Part shown: in pieces, positions 50,350-61,245 of the stretch
Layout: each line of letters opens with the position of its first letter
Position numbering within the stretch: the first letter of the stretch is position 1
Origin: Megachile rotundata
Lineage: Eukaryota > Arthropoda > Insecta > Hymenoptera > Megachilidae
Length of the DNA stretch: 64,000 nt
Direction: 5' to 3'
NCBI RefSeq assembly: GCF_050947335.1
Contig: NC_134988.1
Coordinates: 6,510,001-6,574,000, forward strand
The notes under the pieces: generated by a model
Database searches by the model: none
The model's input: the letters and a program-made list of their open reading frames with translations, nothing else
What the model was told of the DNA's origin: nothing
Program-made: the position numbers and the translations under genes

Positions 50350-51929
50350 TCAATAGACATGGTCCAGATTAACATCATTAACAACAGAAGTGGCCTCATA
50401 GGCTAATCGTTCTGCTTCTCTCTGAGCTGCAATTGCATTATGTTCTTCTGCAATCTTTTGGTAAAGCTGACTATGCCTGTCCTTTGCTCTTTGTACACTT
50501 GCAGAATCCTGCAAAACAACATATAATCGTTAAGTGAAAGCTACAAATTAATTATAGAGAACACTTATTTATAGCTAATTAGATGAATACATATAATTCA
50601 TGTCTGTCTGACACAGTATCGCTGTCTGACACAGTATTTTGCTGTTCCTCAAACTCCTAAATTGAGAAACATCAAAAGTTAATCTGTTTATATATAGTAC
50701 ATACACAGAATTAAATTTGTTATTCAAGACATGTACTGAAAATCTCCAAACAGTACTATGTATATAAAACTTTACTTAATGCACAAACATGCATCAAAGT
50801 ATAAGGGTAATATACCTGAGTAATTGGACAAATAAAGGATAAGACATGAAAATTGTATTAGACTGATGTTAATGAGCTATAACAAAACACTTAAGGTGTT
50901 AAATATTAATAAGGCATAAGATGCCTTTAACTTGTCAAATGTTGATGTGGTGTGTAAGATATTTATGCCTTGCATACAAGGCATTCAATATATTAATATG
51001 GAACATGAGGCATTTTATGTGTCAAACATTAATGAAGTACATGAGGCATTTAATGTACAAAATATTAATAAGATATATGAGGCATGTAATACGTTAAATT
51101 TTACTATGATATATATGAGGATACTTTTAAAATATAACTATTACAGATACATGATTAAACACTTAAATTACCTTGGGAAGATTAAGTGGAACACCGTGCG
51201 TATTCGCTTCCGCTATCTTCTGATAAAGACGAAAGTGTTTTTCTTTACCAAGCTTTACCGCTTCGGAATCGACAGGTTGAGCAAGCGTGTCTTCATAATT
51301 TATCAAGTATGCATGAAATCCAGCTTTGTCGGCGGTGTACTGTACTGTTCGCACCTTATGTTTCGGGTCAATAAATGAGTAAGAACCTGAAAAAATGTTG
51401 GATAATTGAATCTTGAAGGATTTTAATTGCATATTCCATGATTACCTTGAACGTGTCCGGCACTGTCTCCATGCTCCTGATGGACTCTGTCTACTTGTCC
51501 AGGATATCGTCCCGCTTGATACTCGAAGCTGTAAGGCTTGGGAGGTGGCGGGGGCGTCGTAGTAGTCGTTGTCGAATATTCTGGCAAAAGATGCGACACA
51601 TCGCCCAAACAGGGGCTAATCAGAAAGATTGTGATCTAATTTGAAAACATTTAAATCCAGTGAATCAATTAGCAATAAAAAATTTGAATAATTAAGATAA
51701 TGAACGACGCAATTAAAATTCCAAGATGATTACGGCATCTTCCGATCGTATAATATCTGATATTAGTATCTCCATTTGCAAATATGACCTTCGGAAAGTT
51801 AATCTTTTATTAACGTGTAAATCAGCGACCTCAAATATAATGATATAATTTTAATTTTGATGTTTAAAATTTTTCATTTGTTTAATAGATTTTCTATGGA
51901 ATCGAAACACTTACTATTAGATTCCTCAT
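50350..51929 (-). CDS. Cuticular protein, RR family (chitin_bind_4)
   Basis: Coding exons in reading order: 51929-51915, 51635-51446, 51386-51172, 50508-50350, all in phase, 192 residues. The tiny first exon (MRNLI) completes a signal peptide (MRNLIITIFLISPCLG). A Thr/Pro spacer follows, then the Rebers-Riddiford chitin-binding region, residues about 38-100 (PYSFEYQAG, GHVQGSYSFIDP, VQYTADKAGFHAYL). RR proteins are secreted, bind chitin and build cuticle. A C-terminal module, DSEAVKLGKEKHFRLYQKI in exon 3, is repeated as DSASVQRAKDRHSQLYQKI in exon 4. The short signal-peptide exon and intron arrangement are typical of insect CPR genes. An alternative last exon may exist (50,579-50,656). Confidence 0.93.
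50880..51080. repeat. 36-bp GAGGCAT repeat in the cuticle-gene intron
   Basis: Units such as 'gaggcatttaatgtacaaaa' plus 'tattaataagatatat' repeat every 36 bp, with more diverged units to the left. The same family occurs at 52,200-52,345. Confidence 0.7.
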
Positions 51930-52199
51930 TATAATGCGTACAGATGGATAGCTTCGTTTACACGGATCGACACAAACTGAGGGAACAGTGTCCACCAGTG
52001 AAAGTAAATATAAGAAATCGAAAAGGTGGAGGCAATACGTGTTAAGCCTGTTTTAACATCGACTCTTCTTCGAACTTAATAGACATTCCTTCGTGGTAAG
52101 TATTAAAAAGGAAAGTATAATTTTGCTATTGCATTCTGAATATGTCTGAGCATTTAGAAAGAGAAGTCATGTGATAAATGAAGTTATATGAAGCACTCA

Positions 52200-52345
52200 A
52201 TGTTTCAGGTATTGATGAGATGAGGCGTTTAATTTGCTAAGAATTAATAAGGCATACTGAGGCATTTAATATATTAAACATTACTAAGGAATATGAGGCA
52301 TTTAATATATCAAACATTACTAAGGAATATGAGACGTTTAACATA
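52200..52345. repeat. 36-bp GAGGCAT repeat, second locus
   Basis: Three to four 36-bp units ('gaggcatttaatatatcaaa' plus 'cattactaaggaatat') lie just downstream of the first CRAL-TRIO gene. They match the family at 50.9-51.1 kb. Confidence 0.75.
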
Positions 52346-52524
52346 TCAAATATTAATAAGGAACGTGGCATAGTTGTCCTATGAAAACACCCAAGATTAC
52401 TAAAATAAGAAACATCACGATGTTTACCACGTTTTTTATTTTCCACTGAGATCATCCAGTTTCATCAGAGAACAAAAACAAATCTATACAAAACAAATTT
52501 TTGTAACATGACTTATATAACCGT

Positions 52525-54374
52525 TTAATCGATATCCAGCTTCTTGAATGTTCCTTCGACGCCAAAAAGATCGTATGCTGTTTTTCCTTTGCCAGGTCTT
52601 AGCGATTCGTTGACTCGTCTCGATTCTTCTTGTATAAAATAATCTCGATTCGCTTCGAGCTCTTTAACCGCTTTTTCATGAATCTTCATTAGCGGGCCCC
52701 CTTTTCCACCAGCTTCATTTGGAAGTACGTCGATTGGAATAAATTTCGATAAGGTGTCCAAATTCGTGTGTGTGTGAAGCTGAAATAAATCATTGAAACA
52801 AACTTCAAAAAATGAATGCTGTCATCTCTTTTTTAAGATGATTATTATCAAAATAAGTAGCTTTCAATATAAGGTACGACGCATTATGCTCTCCGAGTAG
52901 ATGAGGTACTGATCAAAAAAGAGTATGAAGTATTTTACATTGAAATAATGTCTGTTTACAGTGAAATTATATCTATTTCTCAAAATACAATATGAAGATC
53001 TTAATATACCACTGTATAATAGTGTACAAAACACTGTGTATACTCGCAATAGTATGAGGTATTCTGTAACCACAAAAATAGGTTATGAGGCACCTTCTAT
53101 CCTTGAAAATATTGTATGAGGCACATCGTATACCATTTTAAAATGCTCGAGGTATTCTATAAACTACTTAAAACTTGTCTCCGGTTAGTAATGACTCTAT
53201 CATTTTGCATTACCATGTCCATGAGTTCTTTCTTCATGAACGGCTTCATCATGTTGAGTATCACATCCATCACGGGCGTGATATTCATGAAGTGAAACCC
53301 TTTCAGACGAACCGGTAATGCATCTTGCAGAAAGGTCAGATACTTCTTCAATCCCATAGGATTTAATCGCGCAGCATGTCCTAGTACAACATTCTTCATA
53401 TCGAATAAGATGATGTGTCCTGGCATCGTACCCTCTGAGTAGAGCCACAAGTCCAACACCATGCTCAGATATTTCATTCCGTCGTTATAGACGTAATGCG
53501 ACGGCTCTGGATCGATTAACCTTCCATAAATAATGTTGTAACCCTCCGGTGTTTTCTTCTCCAAGATTGATGTGGTACTGAAAGAAATTGAAGTAATTAA
53601 AATTTCATTTTGTGTACTCGTTTACAGAACTTTAAACTTAACTTCGTTTACAGAATCGGCTGAAGATGTGGCGTGAGATGGCTTGTGCGTGCAGCTCGCA
53701 ATTAGAGTGATATGCAAGAAAAGATAATTCGAGATTGAAAGATAATGACCGTGAAGATGAACAGTATTCCGTAATATTTCACATCGTTATGATGTTATTT
53801 ATGCACTGTCCTTGATATCAATATTAATTTTCTTCATTTAAAAATTTCTCAATGCTCAATGCAGTGCAATGCTTCATTCTAACTCTTACACTATTCTTCC
53901 TTCATTTTTTATATTAAAACAACGTTTTAACGCTTAATTGTAGACAAGACTTTATTTTATAAGTACGCGTTAAGATATTTGTTCTATTTATTAATTTTGA
54001 GGCCTCCAGAGTGGCCTCACAACGTAGTTCAACTTTTGTCTGATTCAGTTTTTCGTAAAATCCTTGACATATGACATTCTGTATACTCACACTGTCTGGA
54101 AAGATTTTCTCAGATCCTTGTTTCCTAAAGGATCTCTGTTCGCAAAAAATTCAGGGACGTGTGTCTTTATGGTATAATAAGTATCGATAGTATTTTTTGT
54201 TGTTTCTATCCGGTAATAATTGCTGTGTAAAAACAACGCTATTTCGGAGTCGGTCATTTCGGGCAAATGTGGCTGTTTCTTGTTCCAATCCTTCAACATT
54301 TGCACATCCTCCTTCTTCATTTCCGGATTCTTTTTCAGCTCATCTTCAAACTTCACTGGCTTGAATGCGGTCAT
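52525..54374 (-). CDS. CRAL-TRIO lipid carrier, alpha-tocopherol-transfer-protein-like (copy 1)
   Basis: Coding exons in reading order: 54374-54091, 53577-53214, 52779-52525, 300 residues. Residues 1-95 form the helical N-terminal CRAL-TRIO domain (EDELKKNPEMKKEDVQMLK, HSNYYRIETTKNTI). About 100-215 form the SEC14 lipid-binding fold (GHIILFDMKN, LQDALPVRLKGFHFMN, MKPFMKKEL). The C-terminal tail begins LHTHTNLDTL. The family carries hydrophobic ligands such as tocopherol, retinoids or phosphoinositides between membranes. The ligand of this insect member is unknown. An AATAAA lies on the minus strand at 52,440-52,435. It is tandem with the next gene, with the same exon phases and a middle exon of the same length (364 bp). 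Confidence 0.93.
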
Positions 54375-55077
54375 GGTTGGCTTCTTTTAAGAAGTAGTCT
54401 TGCGATCTTGAAGCACTGAAGAAAACTGAAATATTCAAGGCACGGAAGAAAAATGAACTATAGCAACAAAAAATTACTGCCTAATGATCGCGTCCACGGC
54501 TTGAACAGCACTGACAATCCATAGACATTTGAGTAGATACAAACCAACTCGTAAAATGGCGTAGAACGGATCATCACCGTATAATCACACGTAGCGTGAC
54601 GAGCGACTACTTATTAAATTGTTAAGTGTTAAATTATACACATATTCCGAGACGACATGAAATATTCATAATAATATATAAAAGCAATTATAACTCAAAT
54701 ACTTTATAGTTTTTATTAAAAATTGTATATCTTATCTGTGTTTCTAATTAATATAAATGTTTTAGAAACGGCGATGGAATATCACTTATAACAATATTCT
54801 TGTATTTAAATTACAGAGCAATTGGTACGTAAAGGAATGAAGGCACCGTTATATTTAATTAGAAACTGTACATTGTCCTAATTAACTAATGATGTAAATA
54901 GTAACAATCTAATACCGTTTGAGATTTTTAAAAATCTCGAGCCTTAAATAGAAAAGTTCTCATTAGTGAAGCATCACGCTGAAGCCTCAAATAATACATA
55001 CAGCAGAAGCGACCGTACAAGCTTCAAAGCTCATATCTGCCTTATTTATTTCAAGGAAATATTAGTAAAAAATAATT
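54375..55077. other. Upstream of copy 1 and 3' end of copy 2
   Basis: A 'ttttcttcag' acceptor about 50 bp before the copy 1 ATG (minus strand) suggests a separate 5' untranslated exon. A minus-strand AATAAA lies near 55,045, just after the copy 2 stop. No further gene was seen. Confidence 0.5.
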
Positions 55078-56881
55078 TTAATCTATGTCAAGCTTCTTGA
55101 AAGTGCCCTCAACTCCAAACAGGTCATTCGCAATGTTACTTTTGCCGATACGCGATGACTCATCCACCCGAGACAGTTTCTCCTCCTCGATGAACCATTC
55201 TCGTTTACTGTCGATTTCTTTCGTCAACTTGTCATGCAACGTGGACACCGAATCCGCTTTGCCACCCATATCTTTAGGAAGCGCATCGAGGGATACGTGT
55301 TCCTCTAACGTCTTCAACGATGAGTGCATGTGTATCTGAAAAATAAACCAACAAGGGTGAACAAAGATGCATGGGTAGATATAATATTCGTTGCTGATAT
55401 TTATTAAAGTAAAAGAAATTACTGCACAAAACGTTACTCATCATTTTTCAGCTGTTCCCTGAACCGGAAAATTATTGTTTCGTATAAAGTCAAGCAATTA
55501 CAATTTTACGTAAGACACCGTCGAACCAAAGACGCATGTAACTTCGAAATTATTACTCTTGTAATTGGCTGGTAAGATACGGTGCAACTAAATATCGGAA
55601 GAAATGTTGCAACGATTACTCGAGAATGTTACTTAATAAGCAATCGGATCGAACGTTTTTGATATTCATGTGAAATTTTTAATCTTTTTGTATTGTTGGT
55701 ACTTTGTTGCTTCTGAAACTTATATGTTCAATGACTTGTAACTCAAAGAGAAATGAAAAGAAACTGAGGTAGAAAAAGAAAGTGGACAAAGTCTAGAAAG
55801 AGCCTGTGTTCTAAGTCTAGCAATAATTGAAGAAAAACCTAGAAAGAAATATAAAGTGATCTAAGAAGAGCTTACATCCAAGAAAATTCTAGGAAGAGAA
55901 ATCTAAGAAGAGTCTAGAGAGGATTCAAGAAAAACTTGGCATCATAAAGCCTCACTTGAACGCTTCGAAGGCCTCAAAACCCTAATTGTGCCTTACACGA
56001 TTACTACTGTTTGAACAACTCGAAAGTAAATTGCGTTCAATAGAAAAATCTCCCCATTTACAAAGCTTCAAATAGTACAAACTGCAAAACAAATCCAATA
56101 TAACTGTAAATCTATTCATAAAGTTTGATATCCTATTTCGCGTTACCATGTTCCAAAGTTCCTTCTTCATGAAAGGTTTCGCCATATTGAGTATCACATC
56201 CATCACAGGCGGTGTATTGATGAAATGAATCCCTTTCAATCGCACGGGTATTGCCTCTTGGACGTACATAACCAACTTCTTCATCCCCATAGCACTCAAA
56301 CGACCCACATGGCCGAGACTCAAATTAGCCGAGTCCCCGATAAAAATGTATCCATCGCAGGTACCGTTATTCAGTCCAATTAAATCGGATGCCATGAAGA
56401 AATATTTCGTGACTTCATCAAAGGAATAATGCGCCGGATCAGGATCCACTAACTTCGAGAGAAGTATCTTGTAACCTTGCTTTGAGGTACTCGGTAATTC
56501 GTTGATGGCTCTGCAAGAAGAATATGATTATTGTAAAATTGTACAGTATATAGAGAATTGTGCAGGATTTGAGACTCACACAGTATTGAATGCTTGACGC
56601 ACTTCCTTCGATCCCAGAGGATCCCTGTTTGAGAAGAATTCAGGGACGTGGGATCGGATGGTGAAGAAGTTCTCTGCCGTATTTTTGGCTGCCTCCATGC
56701 TGTAGTAATTGCTGTGTAGAAACATTATCAGCAGCAAATCGGAAATCTTCGGTAGATGTTGCTGCTTCTCGCACCATTCCCTCAGCATCTCGATGTCCGA
56801 CATCTTTATTTCCGGATTCTTCTTCAACTCGGCCTCGAGGGAGAAGGGATATGGCAGTGGTATCATCTTCTTAGAAGCCAT
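55078..56881 (-). CDS. CRAL-TRIO lipid carrier, alpha-tocopherol-transfer-protein-like (copy 2)
   Basis: Coding exons in reading order: 56881-56580, 56510-56147, 55335-55078, 307 residues. It has the same architecture as copy 1: an N-terminal helical domain (AELKKNPEIKMSDIEMLR), a SEC14 fold (GHVGRLSAMGMKKL, EAIPVRLKGIHFINTPPVM) and a tail beginning IHMHSSLKTL and ending GVEGTFKKLDID, identical in its last 12 residues to copy 1. The tandem origin is clear from phases and exon lengths. Divergence in exon 1 and in the 115-150 segment suggests different ligands or expression. The start ATG at 56,881 follows an acceptor at about 56,897. The intron upstream holds decoy copies of this acceptor and start. 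Confidence 0.93.
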
Positions 56882-56929
56882 GGTTTGATTAACTGGAAAT
56901 AAAGGACGAGTCTTAAGTTTAAATCTTAC

Positions 56930-57500
56930 AATTAGAAGCCATAGTTTGAATAACTGAATGTAAAGTTCAAGTCTTAAACAAAGATTCTTCTAAATATTTT
57001 CCAGGTGAGTTTCATGAAGTTTAAATCTTAGAAGCCATAGTTTGAATAACTGAATGTAAAGTTCAAGTCTTAAACAAAGATTCTTCTAAATATTTTCCAG
57101 GTGTGTTTCATGAAGTTTAAATCTTAGATACCATAGTTTGCATAAATGAAAGTAGAGCACAAGTCTTAAACAAAGATACGTCCAAATATTTTTCAGGTAT
57201 TTTTCATGAAGTTTAAATCTTCTTGAAGCCATGGTTTGAGTAACTGAATGTAAAGCAGAAGTCTTAAACAAAGATTCTTCCAAATATTTTACAGGTATTT
57301 TGCATGAAGTTTAAATCTTGAAGCCATAGTTTGAATAACTGAAAGTAGAGTACAAGTCTTAAACAAAGATTCTTCCAAATACTTTACAAGTATGTTTCAT
57401 GAAGTTTAAATCTTGAAGCCATGGTTTGAATAACTGAAAGTAAAGCACAAGTCTTAAACAAAGATTCTTCCAAATATTTTACAGGTATATTTCATGAAGT
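56930..57500 (-). repeat. ~96-bp tandem array carrying copies of the CRAL-TRIO acceptor and start codon
   Basis: Six units, with 'ccat(a/g)gtttga' near 56,939, 57,035, 57,131, 57,229, 57,324 and 57,419 (95-98 bp period). On the minus strand each unit reads 'cagttattcaaac', then c or t, then ATGGCTTC. The true gene start reads 'cagttaatcaaaccATGGCTTC'. The units therefore repeat the acceptor and first codons of copy 2. The decoy frames are short, since most hit a stop within about 15 codons. Confidence 0.85.
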
Positions 57501-57689
57501 TCATATCATTTTTGAAGGTAAGACCTGGACTCAGTTTAATTTCATTCGAATATTAAAATTAACAATATCAGTAAAAAAGATCGTTTTTTTAGTGCGTGTA
57601 AGAAAATGTTTAATAACTAAATGCAAATCCAAGGATTATATAATTGAAAAACACTGCATCATGACAATGATTCAGCTAAGACACTTCCT

Positions 57690-57760
57690 ACTTACAAGAC
57701 CGCGTAGAATTGCACTGGCGAACGATTTGAAGTCTCGGCGAATACTGGAGAGAAATACGG
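57690..57760 (-). promoter_or_regulatory. Likely 5' untranslated exon of CRAL-TRIO copy 2
   Basis: A minus-strand donor GTAAGT at 57,695-57,690 follows GC-richer sequence. It would join the acceptor before the ATG at 56,881 across the ~96-bp array. The 5' limit is unknown. Confidence 0.4.
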
Positions 57761-59446
57761 AATCCAGTTGATTTTTAATTGATATCACGAAATTAATCAT
57801 AAACGGCCACGCAGTTACAAGTATCCGTTAGAACGCGAGTTTCCGTCTAAAGAGCAGCGTACTTTTTAGCTGACCGACTCGCATAAGAAGAGGGTAATTG
57901 CGGCAGCAGCAAAGCATGAATTAGTATGAAAAAGCGAAGCCCGTAACGCAGTGACTCAAGAGAGATGGTAGAGTTGTCTTACCACGACACGAACTGTCGA
58001 TATGGCGATCCGTACTGTTATAACGCTAATTAATTTTCACGGGCAACATCGCAGGATTATGAAAGCACATGCGGAAATGGAGGAGGCACGGACATGTAGG
58101 CATTATGACGCTTTCTAATTTAATCATTTTCTGATCTAGTTCCTCGTTCGTTCCGTTTTGGACACGAACTTTCGTGCCCCTCCTGTTCAAATTTCTTGTG
58201 ATTGTACGGTGCTAATTAAAGATGATGTGCAAAATCGCCAACAGTGATTTATTATAGCGATTAAAAGGATCGGGATTGAACTTTGTTCACGACCGTCCTT
58301 CGGAAGATGGCATTCAGGAGCGGCCCTCATTAACTGTGATCGTTATTTCCTACTTTGCATATCAAAATTTTATTTTATTCATAATAGCTGCTTTGGTTTT
58401 AATTAGTTTTCTAATAATAGACATCTATCATGTTATATACACAAACACTCTTATAATGCCATTCTTACATTATTATAAATATATTTATTATAAATATAAT
58501 GTTGTAACATATGTTGTAATAATGTATAATATCATAATGTTATAATGTAAGTTACACATATGTCAATTAAATTTTTGCCAATATTCATATTAAATTTTTA
58601 TACATTACCACATTCCGTATATATGTGTATTATACATTACTTCAAACGATAACAAGAAGTAACTTACAATTTAAAAATACAAATAGGTTAGTTTTACATA
58701 TGCATTTTATTGAAAAATTTTATGAACATTTATGAAACACAATTTGAAGAAATTAAAAATTGAATTTACAATTTATTATTGTACACTATATACTTACAAT
58801 TTATTATTTCTACTCTTCCTTTTTCTTTCTCCTAATAAGCGAATTATATTAACGTTAATTTTAGATCATAATGCACGTATAGGCTAAGAATATAATTTGT
58901 AAAAATTGAGAATATTCTCTACCAATCAGAAGCAATCGAATCACTGTGAGAACTCACCGTGATTGAGAATAAATGTGATCGAGTCACGAATAATTCAAAG
59001 TAGCAGTTATTTCTAAATAACCACAAGCATACAAATTATGTATCATCGTGTATCATTGAGGTGTGTTGTAGCATATTACTTATGAGGCCAAATAAACTGT
59101 AACATCAATATGAAATTATAAAACAAAAGAATTGTGCAATGTTTAGATTATACCTTGTAGAGTGTGTTTAGAAAGGAAATTCAGATTTGGCGCAGAAGGA
59201 TAAAGCGCTTTTTTTAGTTCTTCTGATAATCACCGAAGCAAGAGAGCGCTAACATCGTCATAGCGTGTTGAGTTAATTTTACGTCATATGTATTCAACAT
59301 GTATACGAAAATCTTAGACAGCTTCAACGAAATTCTACGGCAGAGTTTCAATTGTTTTAATTATTTTCTGTCTAATTTATCGTAAGTGTGACTTTGTAAT
59401 CAACACTGTCGGAAAAAATTAACTGCGCAGGATTAATGTACATACT
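57761..59446. other. Divergent interval between CRAL-TRIO copy 2 and MED31
   Basis: Promoters of both genes should lie here. The middle, about 58,380-58,860, is very AT-rich. No gene, RNA or clear repeat was recognised. Confidence 0.5.
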
Positions 59447-60159
59447 ATGAACCGTCTGGATGATCCTCCGGGTCTCATGAAAGGCAGAAAACCATCTTTC
59501 ATTGGAATGAACGGTATTTATACTTTTTTCAAAAATATATGAAGAAGTATAACTTATTTTAACGTTAAATGTTTTAAAAATTATACAGTATTTGATTTTT
59601 AATATTTGGTGTTAGGTTAGGTTTTAACAGAGGATATACATATTATGATTAATTATTTGTTAAATATGTGATTGTTTTTGTTTAGGGGGTCCAGAAACAG
59701 ATGATCAACAACGCTTAAGATTTCAGGTTGAGTTGGAATTTGTTCAGTGTCTTGCTAATCCAAATTATTTAAATTGTATGTTTACTAAAAAGTTTTAAAA
59801 TATATAAAAGGTTTTTGTGAAAGATAATAACAAATGTTATTACAGTTCTAGCGCAACGTGGATATTTTAAGGACTCAACATTTATCAACTATCTTAAATA
59901 TTTGTTGTACTGGAAGGAACCAGAATATGCAAAGTATTTGAAATATCCTATGTGCTTGTATTTCTTAGATTTATTGCAATATGAACACTTTAGGAGAGAA
60001 GTTGTAAATTCTCAGTGTACAAAATTTATAGACGATCAACAAATTTTATTATGGCAACATTATACCAGACGTAGGACAAGACTATTACAGACTGCTGCTG
60101 AGCAAACGCAACATACAAATCCTCAAAACAATGGTATTGTACAACCTAAAGTTCCTTGA
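59447..60159 (+). CDS. MED31: Mediator complex subunit 31 (Soh1 family)
   Basis: Coding exons: 59447-59513, 59686-59775, 59846-60159, 156 residues in phase. The conserved Med31 core is clear: RLRFQVELEFVQCLANPNYL, FLAQRGYFKD, INYLKYLLYWKEPEYAKYL, YPMCLYFLDLLQ. It is followed by a variable Gln/Asn-rich tail. MED31 sits in the Mediator middle module and binds MED7, linking activators to RNA polymerase II. The protein is somewhat longer than the human subunit because of its tail, as in other insects. The start ATG is the first before the family's conserved region. A polyadenylation signal follows at 60,298. Confidence 0.97.
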
Positions 60160-60297
60160 ATAATATATTATATAAAATTTGCTATTAAACGGGTCCATAA
60201 AAACTATAATACTAAAATGACATTACATAAAATCATCTATATAATATAGTTCCTTATCAGAATTGTTTTAGTAGTGTTTTTTTGGCTATAAGTCACA

Positions 60298-60303
60298 AAT
60301 AAA
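60298..60303 (+). terminator. Polyadenylation signal AATAAA of MED31
   Basis: A canonical AATAAA 139 bp after the MED31 stop codon, with T-rich sequence downstream. Confidence 0.6.
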
Positions 60304-61245
60304 GTACTTTTCTATGTTCGCAATATATCTGTGATTACACTTCTCCCTCTTTCCTTCTATCTCTCATGCATATTTAATTTATATAAAGAACTTCGCTTAA
60401 AATCTAACAGCATTAAATCATAAGTGAAAATTACTTTAAACAAGTAGACGAAACTTATAAAGTTTCATTGTTCATATACACTAAACTAAAAGATGCATAT
60501 GTTTTAAATAATTGGCAGAAACAAATTGAAATAAAGACGCTCAAATTGTAGAATCTGATTTTGGACGAGCGATGCTGAAACCTGAATAGCTGTTCATAAT
60601 TATTATGACTATTTGTGCTTCAAGACAGTGGAAAAGGTGGAAAATAATTGAAGATACTGAATAGATGCTGTGGATTTTACCTGTTTTAGTAAGTCATTTT
60701 GTTTCACTCTGAAACAATCTGTATTAATATAATTATTCAAGTACTGTTCAATCATTTTTTTTTTTCATATAACATTTCTTGTAAAACACATTTTTATTTG
60801 TTAAGAGGAGACAAGTAATAAAAGGATGTATCCATGTAACAATAATTACCGCCTTTTATGTTAAATTAATTTTTACACTACTAAGCCCTTACAAATGCAA
60901 TACTTTGGTACCTGTTGAACTATATAAAAAGAATTAAAATATGAAACATTCCAGCTCCTACATTTGTTTTAGCAGGCAGTGACAACTTACTTTATTATAA
61001 TTTGTTTAACGCATTATATTTAACAAACAAGAAATTACTATAATATGAAAAATATAGTACTTGCACTTAAGTAATCTAAATCACATATTACGATATTAAA
61101 TATACATATATAAAGAACCATAAAAAGTAGTAAATGTCCAGTCAAAAATTTACATTTCCAATCACATCGTAAAAATCCTTATAAAAAATCAAGGCTTCTA
61201 AACAGTACAATAAAGTGATCTCATTTTTTAACATGCCCATAGTTT
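60304..61245. other. Spacer between convergent MED31 and the SLC22 gene
   Basis: AT-rich. It probably contains the 3' untranslated region of the minus-strand transporter. No other gene was recognised. Confidence 0.5.
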
